Assembly: GCA_913060845.1 (NCBI GenBank)
Contig: CAJXVF010000247.1
Location: 1 to 5,083, forward strand
Length of the DNA stretch: 5,083 nt
Direction of reading: 5' to 3'
From: an uncultured Alphaproteobacteria bacterium
Lineage (GTDB): Bacteria; Pseudomonadota; Alphaproteobacteria; Bin95
The notes beneath the pieces were generated by a model, which was not told where the DNA came from, made no database searches, and saw only the letters and a program-made list of their open reading frames with translations. Below are positions 1 through 5,083 of the stretch, in pieces; within the stretch, counting starts at the first letter, position 1, and every line of letters starts with the position of its first letter. Both the position numbers and the translations under genes were made by a program.

Positions 1-1
1 C

Positions 2-973
2 GGCGGGAAGGGCGGCGCGGACTTTAACCCTAAGGGCAAGTCCGACGCTGAAATCATGCGTTTCTGCCAAGCGTTCATGACTGAGCTTTCCAAATATATC
101 GGCCCGGACATCGATGTTCCGGCTGGCGATATTGGCGTTGGCGGTCGTGAAATCGGCTTCATGTTCGGCCAGTACAAGCGCATGACCAATCGCTTCAACG
201 GCGTGCTGACAGGTAAAGGCCGTGAATTCGGCGGTTCCCTGATGCGCCCGGAAGCGACCGGCTACGGCGCTGTCTACATGCTGGAAGACATGCTTCACAC
301 GCGCGGTCTTGAGATTGAAGGGCATAAGGCCGTCATTTCCGGTTCCGGCAATGTGGCGACCCATGCGGCGGAAAAAATCATCCACCGTGGCGGCACCGTG
401 CTGACACTCTCCGATTCTGGCGGGTTCATCTACGACAAGGACGGCATCACGCTTGAACGCCTCCAGTGGATCAAGGACCTCAAAGAAAAGCGTCGCGGTC
501 GTATTTCCGAATATGCGGACGAGTTTAAAGGCACTGAATTCCATGAAGGTCGTCCCTGGAACGTCGCTTGCGACATGGCGCTGCCTTGCGCCACCCAGAA
601 CGAGATCAATGCGGATGAAGCTGAAGGGCTCGTCAAGAATGGCTGCATCGCTGTATCTGAAGGTGCGAATATGCCGACGACGATTGACGGCATTAACAAG
701 TACCAAGCTGCGAAGATCCTCTACGGACCGTCCAAAGCTGCGAATGCCGGTGGCGTTGCCACGTCCGGCCTCGAGATGAGCCAGAATGCGGCCCACATCT
801 CCTGGAAGGAAGAAGAGCTTTCCAAGCTGCTGCGTGACATCATGAGCAACATTCATGCTGCTTGCGAAGAGTACGGCAAAGAAAGCGACGGCTACATTGA
901 CTACATGAAGGGCGCAAACATCGCCGGCTTCCGCAAGGTTGCTGACGCCATGTTGGCCTTCGGCGCAGTCTAA
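2..973 (+). CDS. gdhA: Glutamate dehydrogenase, hexameric NADP-type (5'-truncated)
   Basis: This is the C-terminal 323 residues of a cytoplasmic glutamate dehydrogenase, which makes L-glutamate from 2-oxoglutarate and ammonia. The frame is open from the first full codon at base 2, so the start lies outside the window; about 125 N-terminal residues are missing compared with the roughly 450-residue family. The fragment opens with GGKGGADFNPKGKSD, whose Lys (fragment residue 3) is the catalytic lysine of the family (K125 in the Clostridium symbiosum enzyme). The PAGD Asp at fragment residue 43 matches catalytic D165. The Rossmann motif GSGNVA is at about residues 114-119. Later family blocks ALPCATQNE, EGANMPTT, KAANAGGVATSGLEMSQNAA and GANIAGF are all intact, and the protein ends naturally at ADAMLAFGAV. 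Similarity to E. coli GdhA is high throughout, which favours the NADP-dependent assimilatory form, although cofactor choice cannot be proven by eye. A strong hairpin follows the stop. Confidence 0.96.
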   Translation, partial: GGKGGADFNPKGKSDAEIMRFCQAFMTELSKYIGPDIDVPAGDIGVGGREIGFMFGQYKRMTNRFNGVLTGKGREFGGSLMRPEATGYGAVYMLEDMLHTRGLEIEGHKAVISGSGNVATHAAEKIIHRGGTVLTLSDSGGFIYDKDGITLERLQWIKDLKEKRRGRISEYADEFKGTEFHEGRPWNVACDMALPCATQNEINADEAEGLVKNGCIAVSEGANMPTTIDGINKYQAAKILYGPSKAANAGGVATSGLEMSQNAAHISWKEEELSKLLRDIMSNIHAACEEYGKESDGYIDYMKGANIAGFRKVADAMLAFGAV

Positions 974-1008
974 GCTGTAACGGCTGAACACATTGCGTTG
1001 TTCTGCAG

Positions 1009-1060
1009 CGGCCGGGGTTCGAAAGAGCCCCGGCCGTTTGCTTTCCGGCTTGCTTTTTTT
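1009..1060 (+). terminator. Probable rho-independent terminator of gdhA
   Basis: A perfect 9-bp GC-only stem (CGGCCGGGG at 1009-1017 with CCCCGGCCG at 1028-1036) encloses a 10-base loop, 35 bases after the gdhA stop. It is followed at once by TTTG-CTTT and then, after about 17 bases, by a run of seven T (1054-1060). The first T tract is interrupted, so termination may be incomplete and allow some read-through into the next gene. Confidence 0.75.
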
Positions 1061-1084
1061 GACGAAGCCGCCACTTTTCAAAGT

Positions 1085-2335
1085 ATGAAACAGGTCTTCA
1101 AAATATCTGCCGCATGCTTGGCGTTGACGCTGGCTGCACCCGCCTTCGCGCACGAAACCTGTCCCGCACCGGGCGAATGGTTCACGCCGGGCGCTGAGGT
1201 GCCAACTCGCGCCCGCGCCGCCATCGCGACTTTAGCAACGGCTGAAGTCGTGTTGCTGGGTGAGCATCACGGCGACAGGGACATCCATCTTTGGCAGGCA
1301 GTGACGGCTGCCGCCATCGCTAGTCAGCGCGGCCCCGTGCAATACGGCTATGAGATGTTTCCGAGAACCTCCCAGCCCGCACTCGACGCCTGGAGCCGGG
1401 GTGAAACCAGCCGCCATGGGTTTCTAGCCTCAGCCGGATGGACGGACGTTTGGGGCTTCACCGCTAACGCTTATGATCCCATTTTACGCTTGCCGCGCCT
1501 ACAAAAAGCGCCTGCTATCGCGCTGAATGTTGACCGTGCGTTGATCCGGCGCGTCGGTAAGGAAGGCTGGGCGGCCGTGCCTGTGGCAGACCGTCTCGGC
1601 ATTAGCGACCCGGCGGTGGCACTGCCGGAATACAAGACCAAGCTCGGCGAAATCCTTGGCATGAAAGCCAGCGGGGCCGCGCCGGAATTTAAAGAACGTC
1701 ACGGGGATGGACACGGCGAAGGCAAAGCCGAAAGCCCTCACAAACCCGACGCTGCAAAGAAATCCCAAATGGCGGAACGCTTTATTGAGGCGCAATTGGT
1801 TTGGGACCGGGCGTTCGCAGAAGCCATCGCTGCAGCTTTGAAAGCAAATCCGGGCCAGCCCGTGATCGCCTTTATGGGCCGGGGACATGTGGATTATGGC
1901 CATGGCGTGAAACACCAATTACAGGACCTCGGCGTGACGAATGTCGCGACCGCAATCCCGCTTGATGGCGGCGAAGGCTGCCATTTGGACGCCGACGCGG
2001 CGGGCCGCCCGCTCGCGGACCTCGTCTACGGCCTGCCAAAACGCCACGAAGAGCCACAGCCTGCACCGCGCCCGAAGATCGGCGTGTTCATCGCCAATGC
2101 CGAAGGCGGCGGTGCCAGCATCACCCGCGTCTCACCGGACTCACCCGCTGAAGCAGCTGGCTTCATGGCTGGCGATGTGGTGTCGCTCGCTGCAGGCCAA
2201 CCTGTCGCCCGCGCGGCAGACCTTGGTGCTGCGATCCGCCGTCATAGCTGGGGCGCATGGCTGCCATTCAGCATCACGCGCGATGGCGAAGCGATGGAGC
2301 TTCTGGTGAAGCTACCAGCATCGCCATCCAAATGA
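1085..2335 (+). CDS. Secreted ChaN/TIKI-like protein with C-terminal PDZ domain
   Basis: This 416-residue protein belongs to the ChaN-like group (DUF399, TraB/TIKI/ChaN superfamily), whose members are described as haem-binding uptake proteins or putative metalloproteases. Residues 1-22 form a signal peptide ending in AFA before HETC. No lipobox is visible, so it should be a soluble periplasmic protein rather than a lipoprotein. The domain opens with VVLLGEHHGDRDIH (GxxH at 59-62), followed by the conserved YEMF Glu (E90), the AQLVWDRAFAEAI helix (W240, D241) and a second GxxH, GRGH, at 265-268. A His-rich charged insert (HGDGHGEGKAESPHK, about 206-220) precedes that helix. After a Pro-rich linker, residues 331-411 form a PDZ domain with SPAEAAG (353-359) and GD (363-364). 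The start at 1085 was chosen because the signal peptide begins there; the frame continues upstream only through the terminator. No good Shine-Dalgarno is visible. The gene overlaps the next one by four bases, indicating a two-gene unit. The fold call is firm, but the ligand or activity is unknown. Confidence 0.86.
   Translation: MKQVFKISAACLALTLAAPAFAHETCPAPGEWFTPGAEVPTRARAAIATLATAEVVLLGEHHGDRDIHLWQAVTAAAIASQRGPVQYGYEMFPRTSQPALDAWSRGETSRHGFLASAGWTDVWGFTANAYDPILRLPRLQKAPAIALNVDRALIRRVGKEGWAAVPVADRLGISDPAVALPEYKTKLGEILGMKASGAAPEFKERHGDGHGEGKAESPHKPDAAKKSQMAERFIEAQLVWDRAFAEAIAAALKANPGQPVIAFMGRGHVDYGHGVKHQLQDLGVTNVATAIPLDGGEGCHLDADAAGRPLADLVYGLPKRHEEPQPAPRPKIGVFIANAEGGGASITRVSPDSPAEAAGFMAGDVVSLAAGQPVARAADLGAAIRRHSWGAWLPFSITRDGEAMELLVKLPASPSK
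2332..2335 (+). other. ATGA start/stop overlap coupling the two secreted-protein genes
   Basis: The ATG of the metallopeptidase gene (2332-2334) shares bases with the TGA stop of the ChaN-PDZ gene (2333-2335). No strong Shine-Dalgarno precedes it, so translation probably relies on ribosomes finishing the upstream gene. If the ATG at 2356 is used instead, the genes are separated by 20 bases. Confidence 0.6.
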
Positions 2336-3948
2336 GGCGTTTAGCGGTGAGACGTATGTTGCGACGGATCTCACTAGGCCTTCTGGTGGTTTGCGCTGTT
2401 CTAGCGGGGCCTCTGACCAGCGCCGTATTGAAAGCGCCTGCTTGGGCAAACCAGGCCGTCGCGCAGGCGGTCGTCGATAAAGATGTCCGCTGGCAGATGC
2501 CAATTCGGCTTCGGTTCGATCCGAACGCAGGTCAGCTTATTGGCGAAGCACTAAGCCGCAGCGGAGAGAGCCTGCCACTCCTGATAACGCTACCCTCTTT
2601 GACCGAGACGGCTGATCCTTTTAGCGGCTATCTCGATCAATCCGGCGGGTTAGTCCCGGCTTCCCGCCAATGGCTGCCAGATCTAAAAGACGCTGCCGCC
2701 GGATGGATCGTCACGATCGAAACCCCGCCTGGGTATCTGGCAGTCCCGTATCCTGGCGGCACCGTGCAGCAAGCAGCTTCGGGCAACCTGACAACATTTG
2801 AAGCGCAGCCCTTAATCGCGCGCGCACCACTCATCATTGGCAAATTTGACCTAACGGAGCGCGAGGCTAACGGTGTCACGCTCAGCACGTTCTTTACCAA
2901 GCAGAACGCGCCGCTGGCTGACAGCTATCTGGATGCTGCTGGCGAAGCCATTGCCAGCTTGAGCGACCGGATCGGGCCTTATCCTTATGAAGCGTTTTCC
3001 GTTGTGGAGAGCCCGCTGCCGGTTGGGATCGGCTATCCCGGCTTCACGCTTGTTTCTGGCCGCATTCTGCCGATGCCGTTCATGCGTGGACGTTCGCTTT
3101 GGCATGAAATCGCCCATGTCTGGTGGGGTAATGGCGTGTTCGTGGATTATGAGCGGGGCAATTGGGCAGAAGGCTTTGCCGCGTTTTTCGCCGATTACGC
3201 GCTGGCCGAAGCCTCCGACAAAGGCCGCGAACACCGCTACGACTGGCTACTCGAATATGATGCGCTACCGGGGTCTGCCGACTACCCGCTCCGCCAATTC
3301 GTCACGAAAAGCCACGGCCAATCTCAGGCGATTGGTTATGGCAAAGCAGCGATGGTTTTGGTGATGCTGCGGGAGAAAATCGGTCTGCAGGCATTCGATG
3401 CTGGTGTGAAGCGCTTCTGGCGGGTGAACAAGTTCAAAACTGCCAGTTGGACAGAGATTGAGGCGGCGTTTCAAGCAGATACGCCCATGCCGCTTGGACC
3501 GTTCTTCCAACGCTGGCTTGATGAACCAGGCGCGCTTGCTGCAAATGCTGCCGACACAGATTTCCTGACATTTCGTAGCTTGGCGCAGAATGAACGCATC
3601 CAAACTCTCCGCAGTCTCTCAAGTGCCGCCGCAGTCACAATTGAAGCATTGCCTGGTGCACCAGCATCCAAAGACATTGGCAAACTGAACGCTCCGGGCG
3701 GTTTGCCTGTGTTGATCGGGTCGCGCGCCGCGTTGCAGGATCGCGTCGCCAAGATGCCACCCGCCGGTGTCGCCGCGATATGGGCGACCCAGGACAAACA
3801 AGGCCGAGACGTCATTGCCATCCATGCGCCGGACGCCCGTACCTTGGCCAGCCTTGTCGCTAGATCACGGCATTATGGACGCTGGTCCTGGCTGGTCGTG
3901 CAAGAGTCAGGGCGGCCGCAACGAGGGCGGTGGGAGATTGGTGAGTGA
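2332..3948 (+). CDS. Secreted M1-like zinc metallopeptidase (gluzincin)
   Basis: This 538-residue protein has an arginine-rich N-terminus and hydrophobic stretch, ISLGLLVVCAVLAGPLTSAV, with likely cleavage after APAWA (about residue 39), so it is exported to the periplasm or anchored there. The catalytic core is M1-like: HEIAH (258-262) gives two zinc-binding His and the catalytic Glu, and E280 in GNWAEGFAAFFADY is the third ligand. Y336 in IGYGKAAMVL matches the transition-state Tyr of the M1 YxKG motif. Before HEXXH, the usual GxMEN substrate loop is replaced by GIGYPGFT (232-239), as I recall for a bacterial M1-like subfamily; exopeptidase activity is therefore uncertain. The C-terminus ends in a small domain with HYGRWSWLVV and looks complete. 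The start at 2332 gives an ATGA overlap with the upstream stop, typical of translational coupling. An alternative ATG at 2356, preceded by GGTGAG, would shorten the protein by eight residues and keep the signal peptide. The substrate is unknown. Confidence 0.85.
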   Translation: MRRLAVRRMLRRISLGLLVVCAVLAGPLTSAVLKAPAWANQAVAQAVVDKDVRWQMPIRLRFDPNAGQLIGEALSRSGESLPLLITLPSLTETADPFSGYLDQSGGLVPASRQWLPDLKDAAAGWIVTIETPPGYLAVPYPGGTVQQAASGNLTTFEAQPLIARAPLIIGKFDLTEREANGVTLSTFFTKQNAPLADSYLDAAGEAIASLSDRIGPYPYEAFSVVESPLPVGIGYPGFTLVSGRILPMPFMRGRSLWHEIAHVWWGNGVFVDYERGNWAEGFAAFFADYALAEASDKGREHRYDWLLEYDALPGSADYPLRQFVTKSHGQSQAIGYGKAAMVLVMLREKIGLQAFDAGVKRFWRVNKFKTASWTEIEAAFQADTPMPLGPFFQRWLDEPGALAANAADTDFLTFRSLAQNERIQTLRSLSSAAAVTIEALPGAPASKDIGKLNAPGGLPVLIGSRAALQDRVAKMPPAGVAAIWATQDKQGRDVIAIHAPDARTLASLVARSRHYGRWSWLVVQESGRPQRGRWEIGE

Positions 3949-3979
3949 GGGTGTGATGACCCGAAGGCGCCACCCTCAC
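3945..3979 (+). terminator. Hairpin overlapping the metallopeptidase stop codon
   Basis: GTGAGGGTG (3945-3953) is the exact reverse complement of CACCCTCAC (3971-3979), giving a 9-bp stem with a 17-base loop. The left arm contains the TGA stop (3946-3948). There is no T run after it, so it is not a classic intrinsic terminator. Its right arm is also the left arm of the larger palindromic element, so the two structures compete. Confidence 0.4.
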
Positions 3980-4086
3980 CCTGATTCCTCTCCCTCCGCT
4001 GGAGGGCGAGGGGACCCTCACGAAGTCCGCGTTGTTTCCTTTTAGAACCCTCGCCCCCCAACGGGGGGAGAGGGCAGGGCGAGGGG
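3973..4086. repeat. Nested palindromic intergenic repeat element
   Basis: The gap between the convergent genes is built of inverted repeats. The outer arms are 3973-3997 and 4063-4085, about 20 of 23 aligned positions complementary with a two-base bulge; their ends are CCCTCACCCTG and CAGGGCGAGGG. Inside lie two local hairpins: CCCTCC/GGAGGG (3992-3997 with 4001-4006, loop GCT) and CCCCCC/GGGGGG (4054-4059 with 4063-4068, loop AAC). Each continues past one mismatch for four or five more pairs. The core spacer is 4015-4046. The CCCTCACCC...CTCTCCC...GGGAGAGGG...GGGCGAGGG pattern resembles dispersed palindromic repeats common between genes in proteobacteria. It lies 24 bases after one stop and 27 bases from the other, so a role as bidirectional terminator is likely. 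Copy number elsewhere in the genome cannot be judged from this window. Confidence 0.75.
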
Positions 4087-4107
4087 AGTGACTGCGGTCT
4101 CGTGAGG
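4016..4107. repeat. Inverted repeat pair CCTCACGA / TCGTGAGG
   Basis: CCTCACGA at 4016-4023, in the core of the palindromic element, is the exact reverse complement of TCGTGAGG at 4100-4107, just outside its right end. The match extends with one gap and one mismatch to about 14 bases (CCTCACGAAGTCCGC against CCTCACGAGACCGC). The second copy lies seven bases from the dioxygenase stop. It may be a degraded extra arm of the element or an alternative fold. Confidence 0.5.
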
Positions 4108-4113
4108 CAGCCT

Positions 4114-4980
4114 CTAAGCCGCAATCGGCGGGCCGTCGCCCACAATCGTTGTGCGATGCATGACCCGGCGTTCGGTTGGGTCATGCGGTGTCACCAAGTG
4201 CATGGTGCAGCGGTTGTCCCAAAGCAGCATGTCGTGCGGCGACCACGTGTGGCGGTAGACGAACTGCTCCTGCTCGGCGAAGTCTGTTAGCTCTTGAAAT
4301 AGCGTCATCGCGGCATCGTCTTCCATGCCTTCGATGCCGTCATTGTAGATCGGGCTGATGTAGAGCGATTTCCGGCCCGTTACAGGATGCACGCGCACCA
4401 TTGGTTGCCATACGGCAGGCATGGATGCGCGTTCTTCATCCGTTGGTTTGCGGGCCGCTGCGATCCGGCTCAACATTTCGAAATCATGACGCGCGCGCTT
4501 GCCCTCAACCTTGGCCTTCAAGCTTTCAGGCATGGCGTCATAGACGGCATACATATTGATAAAGCAGGTCTGGCCACCGGTCCGGCTGATCTCGATCCCG
4601 TGCAGAAGCGAGCCCATGGCTGGGTTCGGGCGATAGCTCGAATCCGTATGCCATTTCCGTGCACTGCCAAGCTGCTGCATCGTTGGATGCTTTGGCTCCA
4701 TGATTTGATCATTGTCGTCCACATTAGAAACGCGGAAGATTTCTGGCACGCGGCTGGACTTGATGATGTTCTGGTGGAATACCTCTGGCTCGCCAAAGGC
4801 ATGGGTAGCTTTGACGTGTTCTTCGTCTGTCAGCGGCTGGTCTGGGAAGACCAGGATGAGGTGCTCCATCCAGGCTGCGTTGAGTTCGGTTTTGCGTTCG
4901 GGCGTAATCGGGTCGCGAAAATCCAGGCCAGAGACGCTGGCACCCAATGCGCCGCCGAATGGTTTGACGGTAAGTTCCAT
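4114..4980 (-). CDS. TauD/TfdA-family Fe(II)/2-oxoglutarate-dependent dioxygenase
   Basis: This 288-residue cytoplasmic enzyme belongs to the TauD/TfdA family, which couples oxidative decarboxylation of 2-oxoglutarate to hydroxylation of a substrate such as taurine, another sulfonate or a phenoxyacetate. The iron ligands are visible: H111 and D113 in KWHTDSSY, and H261 in WDNRCTMH. R272 or R276 in ERRVMHRTTI provides the 2-oxoglutarate salt bridge, and T138 in GGQTCF matches the conserved family Thr. Length is normal for the family (280-300), and the protein ends at VGDGPPIAA. The start at 4980 gives the usual MELTVKPFGGALGASVSGLDF opening and has AAGGAGGG seven bases upstream. The frame stays open to 5073, but that extension enters sequencing-adapter bases. 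WHTDSSY and the distal WDNR...TMH...RR.MHRTT block look more like TfdA-type members than E. coli TauD, but substrate cannot be assigned. The gene converges on the metallopeptidase gene across the palindromic repeat. Confidence 0.93.
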   Translation of the reverse strand: MELTVKPFGGALGASVSGLDFRDPITPERKTELNAAWMEHLILVFPDQPLTDEEHVKATHAFGEPEVFHQNIIKSSRVPEIFRVSNVDDNDQIMEPKHPTMQQLGSARKWHTDSSYRPNPAMGSLLHGIEISRTGGQTCFINMYAVYDAMPESLKAKVEGKRARHDFEMLSRIAAARKPTDEERASMPAVWQPMVRVHPVTGRKSLYISPIYNDGIEGMEDDAAMTLFQELTDFAEQEQFVYRHTWSPHDMLLWDNRCTMHLVTPHDPTERRVMHRTTIVGDGPPIAA

Positions 4981-4987
4981 GGCTTGG

Positions 4988-4995
4988 CCCTCCTT
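4988..4995 (-). promoter_or_regulatory. Strong ribosome binding site of the dioxygenase gene
   Basis: On the minus strand, AAGGAGGG lies seven bases before the ATG at 4980. It is a near-perfect Shine-Dalgarno at good spacing and decides the start against in-frame upstream ATG codons. It overlaps a TAA that ends another possible reading frame. Confidence 0.85.
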
Positions 4996-5058
4996 ATTCT
5001 TCCACAAACTCAAAGCCCATAGCGCGGGCGTGATAGAATAAGCCGCCATCTTGAATAA
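4994..5058 (-). CDS. Possible C-terminal tail of an upstream gene (partial)
   Basis: Reading the minus strand from the last genuine base, one frame gives IQDGGLFYHARAMGFEFVEE and then TAA (4996-4994), which lies inside the Shine-Dalgarno of the dioxygenase gene. A stop placed there, leaving 13 bases before the next ATG, is the usual layout of adjacent operon genes. The acidic FEFVEE ending looks protein-like. Only 20 codons are available because the contig ends, so the product cannot be recognised and the stretch could also be a plain 5' leader. The competing frame (MAAYSITPALW...), continuous with the dioxygenase, is judged less likely. Confidence 0.35.
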
Positions 5059-5083
5059 CTGTCTCTTATACACATCTCCGAGC
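5059..5083. other. Tn5 mosaic end / Nextera adapter sequence (artefact)
   Basis: CTGTCTCTTATACACATCT (5059-5077) is the exact 19-base Tn5 mosaic end used in transposase-based library preparation. The next six bases, CCGAGC, match the continuation of the Nextera read-2 adapter. It runs to the very end of the window, as expected for untrimmed adapter at a contig edge. These 25 bases are not organismal DNA and should not be translated; they yield the well-known spurious MYKRQ peptide on the minus strand. Confidence 0.96.

Noticed and set aside
998..1084. Upstream extension of the ChaN-PDZ gene to a TTG at 998
   Set aside because: It would translate through the GC hairpin terminator and bury the signal peptide 29 residues inside the protein; ATG at 1085 starts directly with a normal signal peptide.
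1059..1087. TTGACG as a -35 box for the ChaN-PDZ gene
   Set aside because: At 17-base spacing the -10 would be AGTATG and overlap the start codon, which is a poor match and leaves no leader.
1499..1918. Minus-strand 139-residue frame opposite the ChaN-PDZ gene
   Set aside because: It is antisense to a well-supported domain and shows no recognisable motif or ribosome binding site.
3873..4184. Minus-strand 103-residue frame across the intergenic repeat
   Set aside because: Its low-complexity SPCPLPPLGGEG-type peptide is the usual translation of this GC-rich palindromic repeat, and it overlaps the ends of two real genes.
4387..5022. Plus-strand 211-residue frame opposite the dioxygenase gene
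   Set aside because: It is the antisense shadow of a gene with clear iron and 2-oxoglutarate motifs; the peptide shows no domain pattern or start signal.
4981..5073. N-terminal extension of the dioxygenase to 5073 or to the in-frame ATG giving MAAYSITPALW
   Set aside because: The 5073 start lies in adapter sequence, and both ignore the strong ribosome binding site placed correctly for 4980; family members begin near MELTVKPFGG.
5059..5077. Genuine Tn5/IS50 insertion
   Set aside because: Only the 19-bp mosaic end is present and it is followed by Nextera adapter bases at the contig edge, so it is a library artefact.

Overview
This window is a moderately GC-rich bacterial fragment. The genes are tightly packed, two have Sec-type signal peptides, and a proteobacterial-style GC-rich palindromic repeat lies between convergent genes. 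Protein style and repeat type suggest an alphaproteobacterium, but no marker gene fixes the lineage. The right edge is not natural DNA: the last 25 bases (5059-5083) match the Tn5 mosaic end plus the start of a Nextera sequencing adapter. Real sequence therefore ends at about 5058, and this is the end of a contig from a transposase-made library.

Layout from left to right: (1) The C-terminal three quarters of a hexameric glutamate dehydrogenase (gdhA, plus strand, 5' end cut off by the window) runs to 973. (2) A short intergenic gap holds a strong 9-bp GC hairpin, probably the gdhA terminator. (3) Two plus-strand genes overlap by four bases (ATGA): a secreted ChaN/TIKI-like protein with a C-terminal PDZ domain (1085-2335), and a secreted M1-like zinc metallopeptidase with HEXXH...E (2332-3948). 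(4) The gap between convergent genes (3949-4113) is filled by nested inverted repeats, likely a dispersed palindromic element that also ends transcription from both sides. (5) A minus-strand TauD/TfdA-family Fe(II)/2-oxoglutarate dioxygenase (4980 to 4114) has a near-perfect ribosome binding site. Just upstream of it, a short reading frame may be the tail of another gene in the same operon.

Functionally, gdhA is nitrogen assimilation and the dioxygenase is probably catabolic or scavenging (substrate unknown). The least characterised part is the ChaN-PDZ plus M1-like pair. Both products carry export signals and their genes are translationally coupled, so they probably act together outside the cytoplasm, perhaps in peptide breakdown or release of haem or metal from proteins. 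That joint role is inference. No RNA genes, CRISPR arrays, insertion sequences or phage genes were seen.
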